A stretch of DNA of 64,000 bases from Streptomyces sp. NBC_01296 (GTDB lineage: Bacteria > Actinomycetota > Actinomycetes > Streptomycetales > Streptomycetaceae), in contig NZ_CP130720.1 of assembly GCF_035984415.1 (NCBI RefSeq), positions 7,130,001-7,194,000 on the forward strand. Direction: 5' to 3'. The position numbers were made by a program, and so were the translations under genes. This document shows positions 31,459 through 38,930 of the stretch, in pieces (position 1 is the stretch's first letter; the number at the start of each line of letters is the position of its first letter). Under the pieces are notes generated by a model. The model was not told where the DNA came from. It did not search any database and saw only the letters and a list, made by a program, of their open reading frames with translations.

Positions 31459-33788
31459 GACGGGTCTTCTTCCATTTCGTGGTGCCCCGGGCGCACGGCG
31501 ACCAAGGCGGAGGGGACGGGCTCTGCACCGTGGGAGTCAGCGGTGCGAGGGTGCGGGGGCAGGTGGATCGGCGCGGACCGCGGGGCACCCCTGCCGGCCG
31601 TGGCCACGGGAGCCCGGGCCGCCGGATGGGGCACCTTGCGCCTGATGGGCCACGGCGCCCACCAGTTCAGGCCGCCGGCCAGGCGCATGAGCGCCGGTAC
31701 GAGGACGCCCCGCACGAGCGTGGCGTCGAGGAGGACACCGAGGCCTGCGCCGATTCCGAAGAACTGCAGGAGCGAGACCTGGGAGGTGCCGAAGCTCAGG
31801 AGCGTGAAGGCGAGGAGGGAACCGGCGGTCGTGACGATGCCGCCCGTGTGGGCTATGCCCGAGACGATCGAGTCGGTGTTGCCCTGCCCGGCCTCGTGCG
31901 CCTCCTTGATGCGCGCGAGGACGAACACCTCGTAGTCCACCGAGAGCCCGAAGACGATGCAGAACAGCAGCACCGGCATGGTCGTGCTGAGTGGTCCGGG
32001 CGTGAAATGGAGCAGGTGCTGCAGGTGGCCCGTCTGGAAGACCCACACCATCGCGCCGAGGACGGCAGCGAGGCTCAGGGCGTTCAGCGCGATGGCCTTC
32101 AGCGGCAGCAGCAGGCTGCGCGTGAAGCCGAGCAGCAGTACGAACGTGGTGAGGGTGATCAGCGAGAGCGCCAGCGGAAGCCGGTCTCCGACGGTGGCCT
32201 TGGCGTCGACCAGGACCGCACTCGGTCCGCCGACGAGGACATCGGTGCCCGCCGGGGCGGGAGTCGCGCGGACGGCGTGCACGAGCTGCTGGGCGGCGCG
32301 CGACCGGGGGTCCGCCTGCGGCACCACGGAGAGCCGGGTCGGGCCGTCGCCGACGGGCCGGGCCGCGGATCCGGGGGAGCCGGAGACCGCTGCCTTCGCG
32401 CTGTGCCGGAAGCTGCCCTCGGGCCCCACGACCTGGGCGACCTGCGGGAGCGCGGAGAGCCGGCGGGCGTAGTCCTCCCGGGCGGGCGGGGAAGCCTGAC
32501 CCGTCATGACGACCGTGAGCGCGCTGGGGCCGTTCATGTCGAACGCACCGCGCACCAGGTCCCCGGTCTGACGGCTGGAGGAGCTCACGGGCAGCGCCCG
32601 CTCGTCAGGGGTGGCGAAACCGGCGTGCGCGAACGGCCCGGCGAGTACCACGAGCAGTCCGATCACCGGCAGCGCCGCGATCAGCGGGCGGCGTACGACG
32701 ATCTGCGACAGCCGCCGCCAGAAGCGTGACTCCGAGCCGGCGTGGGCCCGGCGGCGCCACGGCACGGCCCAGGCGTTCACCCGCTTTCCGAGCAGCGCGA
32801 GCAGAGCCGGCAACACGGTGACGGCGCTCACCGCAGCGATCGCCACCACGGCGATGCCCGCGTAGGCGAAGGAGCGCAGGAAGTAGGGCGGGAACACCAG
32901 CAGCGTCGCGAGCGCGGCGGAGACCGTGGCGGCACTGAAGAGGATCGTGTGGCCGGCGGTACGCACGGTGCGCAGGGCGGCGCTGCGCGGACCGTGTCCG
33001 TCGGCGAGCTCCTCGCGGAACCGGGAGACGACCAGCAGCCCGTAGTCGATGCCCAACCCCAGGCCGAGCGCGGTGGTGAGGTTCAGCGCGAACACGGACA
33101 CGTCGGTGACGGCGCCGAGCACGCTCAGGACCAGCAGCGTCCCGGCGATGGCCAGTACCCCGATCAGCAGGGGCAGGGCCGCGGCCACCACGCTTCCGAA
33201 CACCAGGACCAGCAGGATCAGCGTTCCCGGCAGCACGACGGACTCGGCGCGCTTCAGGTCGGACTCCGAGAGGTCCTGGAGCTCGGCGTCGATGAGCGCC
33301 GGTCCTCCCGCGTGCACCGTGAGGGCCGTCGTGGCGGCCGTCGGGGTCGTCAGCTCCTTGCTCAGCTGCTTCACCCGCGTTCCGAGCTGCTCCCCCTCGC
33401 CGGCCACGTGCGCGACGAGCATGGCCGCGCGGCCGTCCCGGCTGCGCAGTTCCGCCGCGTTGCCGGTCCAGTACGAGGTCACGCCGCTCACGTGCGGTTG
33501 CGTACGAAGGCGTGCGGTCAGGGCCTCGCCCGCGCTCCGGGCCGCCGGGTCGTCGACGGAGCCGGCGCGGGCCTGGGCGACGACGACCAGGTTGGGGGAC
33601 GCCCCCAGGTGCTCGGCCGCCACCCGGGCGGCGCGGCTGGACTCCGATCGGGGGTCGTCGTACCCCTGCGTCTTCAGCCGGCCGGTCGCCTCTGCGCCGA
33701 ACACGGCGGACAGCAGGAGGAAAACGAGCGCGGCAAACAGGACGAGCCGTGGACGGCGGGTCACGAAGACCCCTGCGCGACGGGACAT
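31455..33788 (-). CDS. MMPL/RND-family lipid exporter
   Basis: A 777-residue membrane protein from ATG 33788, with GGAGG upstream; the ORF extends further but without a start signal. It has the MMPL layout: one helix (about 12-32), a large outer loop, a block of five or six helices (about 150-310, with GLGIDYGLLVVSRFRE), then the same again in the second half (block with GLSVDYEVFVLARI). Asp and Tyr pairs in the two GxDY motifs are the proton-relay residues of the family. It is first in the operon and overlaps the PKS gene by 4 bases, so it most likely exports the lipid-like product of the megasynthase. Confidence 0.9.
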   Translation of the reverse strand: MSRRAGVFVTRRPRLVLFAALVFLLLSAVFGAEATGRLKTQGYDDPRSESSRAARVAAEHLGASPNLVVVAQARAGSVDDPAARSAGEALTARLRTQPHVSGVTSYWTGNAAELRSRDGRAAMLVAHVAGEGEQLGTRVKQLSKELTTPTAATTALTVHAGGPALIDAELQDLSESDLKRAESVVLPGTLILLVLVFGSVVAAALPLLIGVLAIAGTLLVLSVLGAVTDVSVFALNLTTALGLGLGIDYGLLVVSRFREELADGHGPRSAALRTVRTAGHTILFSAATVSAALATLLVFPPYFLRSFAYAGIAVVAIAAVSAVTVLPALLALLGKRVNAWAVPWRRRAHAGSESRFWRRLSQIVVRRPLIAALPVIGLLVVLAGPFAHAGFATPDERALPVSSSSRQTGDLVRGAFDMNGPSALTVVMTGQASPPAREDYARRLSALPQVAQVVGPEGSFRHSAKAAVSGSPGSAARPVGDGPTRLSVVPQADPRSRAAQQLVHAVRATPAPAGTDVLVGGPSAVLVDAKATVGDRLPLALSLITLTTFVLLLGFTRSLLLPLKAIALNALSLAAVLGAMVWVFQTGHLQHLLHFTPGPLSTTMPVLLFCIVFGLSVDYEVFVLARIKEAHEAGQGNTDSIVSGIAHTGGIVTTAGSLLAFTLLSFGTSQVSLLQFFGIGAGLGVLLDATLVRGVLVPALMRLAGGLNWWAPWPIRRKVPHPAARAPVATAGRGAPRSAPIHLPPHPRTADSHGAEPVPSALVAVRPGHHEMEEDPS

Positions 33789-34099
33789 GAATGCCTCCGC
33801 TCCGGATGGTGTTTCGCTCCTGCTCTTGAGCAGGACGGTCGATTTCACCGTGCGGGGAGGAGGAACGGGGTCATAGCCCCGGCTATTCGTCACTTGACAG
33901 GAGCCGCTTCATACGGGCCGCCGGAAGAGTTCCCCCGGGCCTTGCGCAGCCTTCTATCAAGATCGGTTCTCTGCGTCAAGCCACGTGTTCGAGTGGCGTG
34001 ACGCATGTTCTCGTATCGGGTTTATTTGAAGTACGCCCTCACCGGGGATCTCCCGGAGACGGTTTACCAGTCTTTTCTTGTTCCGAATGGAGAATTCCC
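33789..34099. other. divergent promoter region between MMPL operon and copy B
   Basis: This 311-base gap has no gene. The left half, next to the MMPL start, is more A/T-rich (around 33840-33900) and should hold the PKS operon promoter. The right half (from 33954) is the upstream part of inverted repeat copy B with its palindrome. Confidence 0.6.
33973..34028 (+). promoter_or_regulatory. conserved palindrome and downstream box before copy B
   Basis: The palindrome is at 33973-34004 (arms GCGTCA-A-GCCAC / GTGGC-G-TGACGC). Fourteen bases on comes a conserved GGTTTATTTGAAG box, also at the same distance before copies A and C. TATTTG (34023-34028) is a possible -10 element with the palindrome covering the -35 region; this is inference. 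Confidence 0.5.
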
Positions 34100-34525
34100 A
34101 TGTCTGAGCGCTTTTGGACCCGTCGCATCTTCCTGGCCGGAGCTTCCGTCGCACTGGTCGGTGGTGGCATCGCCCTGCCGGCGACCGCCATGGCCGCACC
34201 GGCCGCCGCCCCGCAGCAGGCCGTCAACCTCGTCCAGGACGACAGCGCCGACGGCATCGGCACCGGCGGCGACGCCAACGCCGAGAACACCACCGTCGGC
34301 GGCGAGGCCACCGGCGGCAACGCCGACACGGGCGTCGGCAACTGCAAGGGCAAGTGCGAGATCACCACCGGCAACGCCACCGGCGGCAACGCCAGCGCCG
34401 ACGCCGTCAACACCGGTGACGCCACCGCGGTCGGCGGCGACGGCAAGGGCACGGGCGGCCAGGTGAACAAGCAGAACATCAAGCTGCAGGTGAAGGAGAA
34501 CCTGAAGCAGAAGCTCGGCAATTGA
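34100..34525 (+). CDS. small Tat-type secreted Gly/Asn/Thr-rich protein (copy B)
   Basis: A 141-residue protein nearly identical to copy A; the two proteins differ at two positions that I can see (CEIT for CEIK, GDGK for GDGT). ATG 34100 follows GGAGAATTCCC. It has the same twin-arginine-like signal, solenoid-like repeats, one CxxxC pair and basic helical tail. It is convergent with the larger Cys-repeat family member, with the shared hairpin between. The almost unchanged sequence of two distant copies indicates a recent duplication or gene conversion. Confidence 0.8.
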   Translation: MSERFWTRRIFLAGASVALVGGGIALPATAMAAPAAAPQQAVNLVQDDSADGIGTGGDANAENTTVGGEATGGNADTGVGNCKGKCEITTGNATGGNASADAVNTGDATAVGGDGKGTGGQVNKQNIKLQVKENLKQKLGN

Positions 34526-34549
34526 GGGCAGCACATCGCCCGCACAGCA

Positions 34550-34586
34550 CGGACGCCGGAGAGGCCCACAGCCTCTCCGGCGTCCG
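34550..34586. terminator. bidirectional hairpin terminator, second copy
   Basis: A perfect 15-bp stem (34550-34564 with 34572-34586), loop CCCACAG, between convergent genes. Same stem as at 21471 and 36197. Confidence 0.8.
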
Positions 34587-34606
34587 TTTCGTGCTTCTCG
34601 GGCTGG

Positions 34607-35359
34607 TCAGCCGTTGCCGCCCGTGGCCGTCGCGTCGCCGGACACGGCCGTTGCGTTGCCGGTGTTGAGGGCGTCGGCGCTGGCGGCGCCGCCCGTCGCG
34701 GCACCCGTGGTGATGGTGCACCTGCCGATGCAGGTGCCGACGCCGGAGTTGGCATTGCCGCCGGTGGCGGTGCCGCCGACCGTGGTGTTCGCGGCACTGG
34801 CGTTGCCGCTGACGGCGCTGGCGTCACCCCCCGTGCCCTTGTCGTTGTCGCCCATGGCCCGCGTGCCCTGCCCGACCGAGTTCACGGCCTCGAACGTGCC
34901 GCTCAGGACCTCACCGCTCACGGCGGTGTTGACGCTGTCGTGGCACAGGCCGCTGCACACGTTGAAGGCGCCGTCGCCCACTGCGGTGTTGGTGCTGGTG
35001 CCGCAGAGGCCCACGCACTCGTTGAAGGCGCCGTCGCCCACGGTCGTATTGGTGCTGCCGTCGCACAGTCCCCGGCACACGCCGGAGGAGCCGTCACCCA
35101 CGGCCGTATTGGTGCTGTCGTGGCAGATGCCCTCGCACATGCCGGAGGTGCCGTTGCCTGCGGCGGTGTTGCTGCTGTCGTGGCAGAGCCCCCTGCACAC
35201 GCTCGGTGCACTGTCGGTTGCGGCGGTGGTGATGCTGCCGTAGCCGTACTGAGGGGATGCCGGTGCGGCCATCGCGGTCGCCGGCAGGGCCACGACGCCG
35301 GTCAGTGCCACGGAAGCCGCGGCCAGCACGATACGACGGGTCCAGGAATGCTCGTTCAT
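34607..35359 (-). CDS. secreted protein with five 20-residue CxxxC repeats, same family as copies A-C
   Basis: A 250-residue protein. ATG 35359 follows GGAGAATTCCG, as in the other family members. Twin-arginine-like signal (WTRRIVLAAASVAL, cleavage near AMAA-PA). Residues 55-147 are five exact-period repeats of the form CxGxCxxSxNTxxGxGxxxx, with Cys at 55/59, 75/79, 95/99, 115/119 and 135/139. A second part (about 175-250) repeats the module of the small proteins (GGNANSGVGTC with a sixth pair Cys210/214, then GAASADALNTGNATAVSG). It lacks the basic helical tail of the others. The period and turn residues suggest a disulfide-laddered beta-solenoid outside the cell. Function unknown. Confidence 0.8.
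   Translation of the reverse strand: MNEHSWTRRIVLAAASVALTGVVALPATAMAAPASPQYGYGSITTAATDSAPSVCRGLCHDSSNTAAGNGTSGMCEGICHDSTNTAVGDGSSGVCRGLCDGSTNTTVGDGAFNECVGLCGTSTNTAVGDGAFNVCSGLCHDSVNTAVSGEVLSGTFEAVNSVGQGTRAMGDNDKGTGGDASAVSGNASAANTTVGGTATGGNANSGVGTCIGRCTITTGAATGGAASADALNTGNATAVSGDATATGGNG
34919..35197 (-). repeat. five tandem 60-bp coding repeats
   Basis: Nucleotide counterpart of the five 20-residue CxxxC repeats; neighbouring units share long runs such as GGCGCCGTCGCCCAC and TCGTGGCAGA. The exact 60-base step keeps the reading frame, so unit number could change by slippage or recombination. Confidence 0.85.
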
Positions 35360-35736
35360 CGGAATTCTCCGGGATTCTTGTGCGAGGTCTTCGCCTGTGG
35401 CCAAGCAGGCGGGCGCTGAGGCTGCCGGTCGGATACGCCCGGTGCTGTGCAGACGCCGGGGATCCCTGGGCTTATGCGAGGTCGACGTTAGCGTGTGGAT
35501 CATGTCGCAAGCAGGATCTGGCCAGGCGCGGCGTGTTCCCGCCGCTTCCCGGTATCAAGATCGCTTCTCGGCGTCAAGTCACGTGTTCGAGTGGCGTGAC
35601 GCAGGCTCTCCCGCAGGGTTTATTTGAAGTGCGCCCTCACCGAGGAACGCCCCGCAGGACACGAAGCCGGAACTGATTCCCGATCCTTTCCGTGGGGCGG
35701 AATGCGAACTCTTTTGATACCGAATGGAGAATTCCC
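35360..35736. promoter_or_regulatory. divergent promoter region with third palindrome copy
   Basis: A 377-base gap without a gene between two divergent family members. Bases 35553-35645 match the upstream region of copies A and B: TATCAAGATCG, the palindrome at 35571-35602 with a GCCAC to GTCAC change that still pairs (G-T), then after 14 bases the GGTTTATTTGAAG box. Being palindromic it could serve both genes. The part next to the minus-strand gene shows no second copy. Confidence 0.6.
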
Positions 35737-36159
35737 ATGTCTGAGCGTTTCTGGACCCGTCGTATCGTCCTGGCCGGAGCTTCCGCGGCGCTGATCGGCG
35801 GCGGTGTCGCGCTGCCGGCGACCGCGATGGCCGCGCCGACCGCCGCCCCGCAGCAGGCCGTCACGCTCCCCCAGGACAGCGCCGACGGGATCGGCGTCGG
35901 CGGCAACGCCAACGCCGAGAACACGACCGTCGGCGGTACCGCCCGGGGCGGCGGCGCCTCCACCGCCGTCGGCAACTGCGAGGGCGGGTGCACGGTCACC
36001 ACCGGTGCCGCCCGCGGTGGCAACGCCAGCGCCGACGCCGTCAACACCGGCGACGCCACCGCCGTGGGCGGGAACGGCCACGGCACCGGCGGCACCGTCA
36101 CCACGCAGGACATCAAGCAGGAGGTCCTGCAGAACCTGAAGGCGAAGCTCGCCCACTGA
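35737..36159 (+). CDS. small Tat-type secreted Gly/Asn/Thr-rich protein (copy C, diverged)
   Basis: A 140-residue paralogue of copies A and B. ATG 35737 follows GGAGAATTCCC. Same signal (WTRRIVLAGASAAL), same solenoid-like segments with changes (GGTARGGGASTAVGNC), one CxxxC pair (CEGGC), and an amphipathic tail (IKQEVLQNLKAKL). The family-wide features that survive divergence, namely the Cys pair, the ASADAVNTGDATAV segment and the tail, are those most likely to matter. Function unknown. Confidence 0.8.
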   Translation: MSERFWTRRIVLAGASAALIGGGVALPATAMAAPTAAPQQAVTLPQDSADGIGVGGNANAENTTVGGTARGGGASTAVGNCEGGCTVTTGAARGGNASADAVNTGDATAVGGNGHGTGGTVTTQDIKQEVLQNLKAKLAH

Positions 36160-36191
36160 GGGCCGACAGCCCCCACAGCTCCCACAGCCCC

Positions 36192-36238
36192 ACATGCGGA
36201 CGCCGGAGAGGCCCACGGCCTCTCCGGCGTCCGCATGT
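36192..36238. terminator. bidirectional hairpin terminator, third and longest copy
   Basis: A perfect 20-bp stem (36192-36211 with 36219-36238), loop CCCACGG, between copy C and the convergent VOC gene. Confidence 0.82.
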
Positions 36239-36245
36239 CCAGGGT

Positions 36246-36722
36246 TCAGCCACCGTCCTGCATGGACTCCAGGGCCTCCTTGGCCCGCTTCTCCATCTCC
36301 GCCGCAGGGATGTCCTCCACGTGCGTGGCGATGTTCCAGCGGTGGCCGAAGGGGTCCTCGAACTGCCCGGTGCGGTCGCCGTAGAACTCGTCCTTGACCG
36401 CCGAGACCTCCGTGGCGCCGCGGGCGAGGGCCTTGGCGAAGACGTCGTCGACGTCGTCGACGTACACGTGCAGGGTGATCGGCGTGCCGCCCACCGTCTT
36501 GGGCGAGCGGAATCCGATCTCCGGGTATTCGTCGGCGAGCATGATCGCCGAGTTGCCCAGCTCCAGCTCGGCGTGGCCGATCCTGCCGTCGGGCGCCGGC
36601 ATCCTCATCCGCTCCGTCGCGCCGAGCACGAACACGTAGAAGTCGATCGCGGCTGCGGCTCCGTCGACGCAGAGGTACGGCGTGACCCGCGGGCGTCCCT
36701 CGGGAATGGGTTTGACGGCCAC
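36246..36722 (-). CDS. VOC superfamily (PhnB/glyoxalase-like) protein
   Basis: A 158-residue protein. Start GTG 36722 has GGGAG five bases upstream. It has the two beta-alpha-beta-beta-beta modules of the vicinal oxygen chelate fold: VTPYLCVDGAAAAIDFY in the first and LHVYVDDVDDVFAKALARGA in the second, ending in QFEDPFGHRWNIATHVED, the PhnB-type signature. Role could be bleomycin-type resistance, glyoxalase-like or small-molecule binding; the sequence does not decide. It is a single gene, convergent with copy C. Confidence 0.85.
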   Translation of the reverse strand: MAVKPIPEGRPRVTPYLCVDGAAAAIDFYVFVLGATERMRMPAPDGRIGHAELELGNSAIMLADEYPEIGFRSPKTVGGTPITLHVYVDDVDDVFAKALARGATEVSAVKDEFYGDRTGQFEDPFGHRWNIATHVEDIPAAEMEKRAKEALESMQDGG

Positions 36723-36921
36723 CGGGCTCCCGCCCTTCCGAACAGGGGCGATCACCGCCGACCGCCGTCTGCGACCACTGATATCCCGGTCCCGCAGGGC
36801 ACGCTCCGGCGCCGCGCGGCAGCCCCGCACCGGTTGCCCCGAAGGGCCCACCCGAGCCATGAGGAGGGTTGTTCCCGGGTCCGTACGCAGGAGAGGGGCG
36901 GCCGGGTCGGGCCGGCGGGGT

Positions 36922-37677
36922 TCAGCGGACCGCGACCACCACGTGGCTGCTGCCGAACTGCCAGACCGTGCCGACGTGCTCGAAGCCCGCCTCGCGCAGC
37001 AGTGCGAGGTGGTCGGTGAGCGTCAGGTCGTTGCCCTCGCACCGCGGGTGGGCGCGCCGGTCGCGGGCGGCGAGCAGGGACGTCAGCTCGGGGTCGGCCC
37101 GCACTCCCGACCACCACGACTCCCAGTCCTCGTGCGCCAGGGCCTGCTGCCGCTCGGCGCGCCGCCGGCCGATGTCGAGGGCGAGCTCGTGGACCTTGGG
37201 GGAGTCGGGCTCCAGATGGTCGCCGTTGACGAGGACTCCGCCGGGCCGGATGCACCCGGCCAGCTGCTCGTACGTCCGCCGCAGGGTGTCCTCGCCGAGG
37301 TAGTGCAGGGCCGTCGTCGAGACGGCGGCGTCCACCGGGCGGTCCAGCGCGAGCCCGTCGAGCCAGCCCGGCTCCCCGATCGAGGCCTCGGCGAAGCGCA
37401 GGGCCGCTCCGTGGTGCGCCCGCCCCAGTTCCAGCAGCAGCGGATCGGCGTCGACGCCCACGACCTCGGCCGCAGGCATCCGCTCCGCCAGACGGGCTGC
37501 CAGCGACCCCGGCCCGCAGCCCAGGTCGACGAGCAGGGGAGCCGCGCAGCCCGCCGTCACGCGCTCGACCACGTCGGAGATGACGGTGAACCGCTCCTCG
37601 CGGTCGACCGCGTAGCGCTGCTGCTGCCGCTCCCAGCGTTCCACCCACCGGCCGGCCGCCACCGTGTGCACGTTCAT
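36922..37677 (-). CDS. class I SAM-dependent methyltransferase
   Basis: A 251-residue protein. The SAM site is LVDLGCGPGSLAARLAE, followed by an acidic strand end (VVGVDADP) and the LRPGG-like loop (CIRPGGVLVNGD). Start ATG 37677 has only GAGCGGA upstream; GTG 37725, seven bases after the desulfurase stop, is an alternative. It is the last gene of the PLP/sulfur operon, so it could S- or O-methylate the operon product. No closer substrate class can be read from the sequence. Confidence 0.82.
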   Translation of the reverse strand: MNVHTVAAGRWVERWERQQQRYAVDREERFTVISDVVERVTAGCAAPLLVDLGCGPGSLAARLAERMPAAEVVGVDADPLLLELGRAHHGAALRFAEASIGEPGWLDGLALDRPVDAAVSTTALHYLGEDTLRRTYEQLAGCIRPGGVLVNGDHLEPDSPKVHELALDIGRRRAERQQALAHEDWESWWSGVRADPELTSLLAARDRRAHPRCEGNDLTLTDHLALLREAGFEHVGTVWQFGSSHVVVAVR

Positions 37678-37732
37678 GTTTCTGTCCGCTCGTGCCTCTG
37701 CCGTTCTCACGGCCCTGAACTCCACATGAAAA

Positions 37733-38929
37733 TCATTGCAGATTGGCGAGGGTGGCGAGCAACGCTTCGATCTCCTCGGCCGTGTTGTACACGTGCAGAC
37801 TCACCCGCACCGATCCGTCCTCCACCCGGGCGCCCGCCTGACAGTGTCCGTCGGAGCGGACCATGAACCCGTGGCTGTAGAGGATGAACCCGAGATCGCG
37901 GGATGCGATCTCGCGATGCCGGAACGCCACGATGCTCCGGCGCCGCTGGACCTCGGAGCCGGCCGCCAGGCTGGAGCGGCAGCCGAGCACCTCGTACACG
38001 TCCAGCCCGCTCAGGCCGTCCGTCAGCCGCGCCGCCAGCGCCACCGTCCACGCCTCGATCCGGTCCGGGCCGGCCGCGTCGAGCCAGTCGAGCGCGGCCG
38101 TCAGGCTTGCGATGCCGACGGTGTTCGGGGTGCCGGCCCAGCCGCCCGGCCGGAACCGTGGCCCCCGTCGGCCACGGGCCCAGACCGCGCCGGTACCGGG
38201 CAGCGCCAGGGCCTTGTGCCCGGAGAACACCACGAAGTCCACGTCGAGTCCGGCGACGGAGAACGGCAGGTGGCCGATGCTCTGCGCGGCGTCGAGGCAG
38301 ATCGGGACATCCGGCCCGACCGCCTGCCGGATCCGGTGCACGTTCATGTCGGCGCCGTAGACGTGGTGCACATGGGTGGCCGCGACGAAACGGGTCCGCG
38401 GGCCGGCCGAGGCGGCGAGTGCCGCGGGGTCGTAGTCGCCGGAGCTGTCCTGGTACGGCAGCTCCCGGACCAGGATCCGTACGCCCTGCCGGGCCAGCAG
38501 CTCCCGTACCTCCAGCCACGGCGACAGGTTGGCCTCGTGGTCGGCGAACGGGACGACGATCTCGTCCCCGTCGGTGAGCCGGCCCGCCAGCCAGTCCAGG
38601 GCGATGGTCCGCAGTCCTTCGGAGGTTCCGCCGGTGAAGTGCACCGACGACCCGTCCGGCTCGGGATCGCCGAGGAACTCCTTGATCCGGCCGCGGGCCC
38701 GCTCCACCGCGGCCGTCGTGGCATTGGCCCAGGGGTACGAGCCGCGGCCCGCGTTGGCGTTGGAGGTGGTGAGGTAGTGCTGCACGGCGTCCAGAACGGC
38801 CTGCGGCTTCTGCGCGGTCGCCGCACTGTCCAGGTAGGCCAGCCCCGGGTTCGCCACGATGATCGGGAACTGGGCGCGCAACGGGCGCTGCCAAGAACGC
38901 AGCTCCTCGAGAGCGCCGGCGTCGGCCAT
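37733..38929 (-). CDS. SufS/Csd-like cysteine desulfurase (class V aminotransferase fold)
   Basis: A 398-residue PLP enzyme. Class V features: YLDSAATAQKP, GTSEGLRTIAL, HEANLSPW (His131 stacking on PLP), LDAAQSIGH, and PLP Lys239 (FSGHKAL). Near the C-terminus, RSDGHCQAG places Cys363 where group II desulfurases (RxGHHC) have the persulfide cysteine, so sulfur release from cysteine is likely. ATG 38929 comes one base after the upstream stop; GTG 38938 is also in frame. In this operon it would pass sulfur to the rhodanese domain of the gene before it. Kynureninase- or epimerase-like activity is a less likely alternative. Confidence 0.8.
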   Translation of the reverse strand: MADAGALEELRSWQRPLRAQFPIIVANPGLAYLDSAATAQKPQAVLDAVQHYLTTSNANAGRGSYPWANATTAAVERARGRIKEFLGDPEPDGSSVHFTGGTSEGLRTIALDWLAGRLTDGDEIVVPFADHEANLSPWLEVRELLARQGVRILVRELPYQDSSGDYDPAALAASAGPRTRFVAATHVHHVYGADMNVHRIRQAVGPDVPICLDAAQSIGHLPFSVAGLDVDFVVFSGHKALALPGTGAVWARGRRGPRFRPGGWAGTPNTVGIASLTAALDWLDAAGPDRIEAWTVALAARLTDGLSGLDVYEVLGCRSSLAAGSEVQRRRSIVAFRHREIASRDLGFILYSHGFMVRSDGHCQAGARVEDGSVRVSLHVYNTAEEIEALLATLANLQ

Positions 38930-38930
38930 G

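Larger units (their letters stand above)
33954..34526 (+). repeat. inverted repeat copy B (about 573 bp), partner at 21546-22118
   Basis: Begins at CTATCAAG (33954) and runs through the upstream palindrome and the whole gene to just past its stop. It matches copy A in reverse orientation with very few substitutions and no length change noticed. Confidence 0.9.

Noticed and set aside
34100..34525. Small secreted Gly/Asn/Thr-rich proteins as chaplins or curli subunits
   Set aside because: They lack the chaplin GNxxxxPxxxPVNxCGN pattern and the curlin SxxxGxxNxAxxxQ repeat; the Cys pair is CxxxC with a twin-arginine type signal.
21546..34526. Inverted copies A and B as ends of a composite transposon
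   Set aside because: No transposase or integrase gene lies in or near the copies, no terminal inverted repeats or target duplications are visible at their borders, and the copies are simply intact genes with upstream regions.
34919..35197. Regular 60-bp repeats as a CRISPR array
   Set aside because: The repeats are contiguous without unique spacers, stay in frame and encode a periodic protein; no cas genes are near.
37677..37725. GTG 37725 as the methyltransferase start
   Set aside because: No ribosome binding site, and the added residues are not like the family; kept only as an alternative to ATG 37677.
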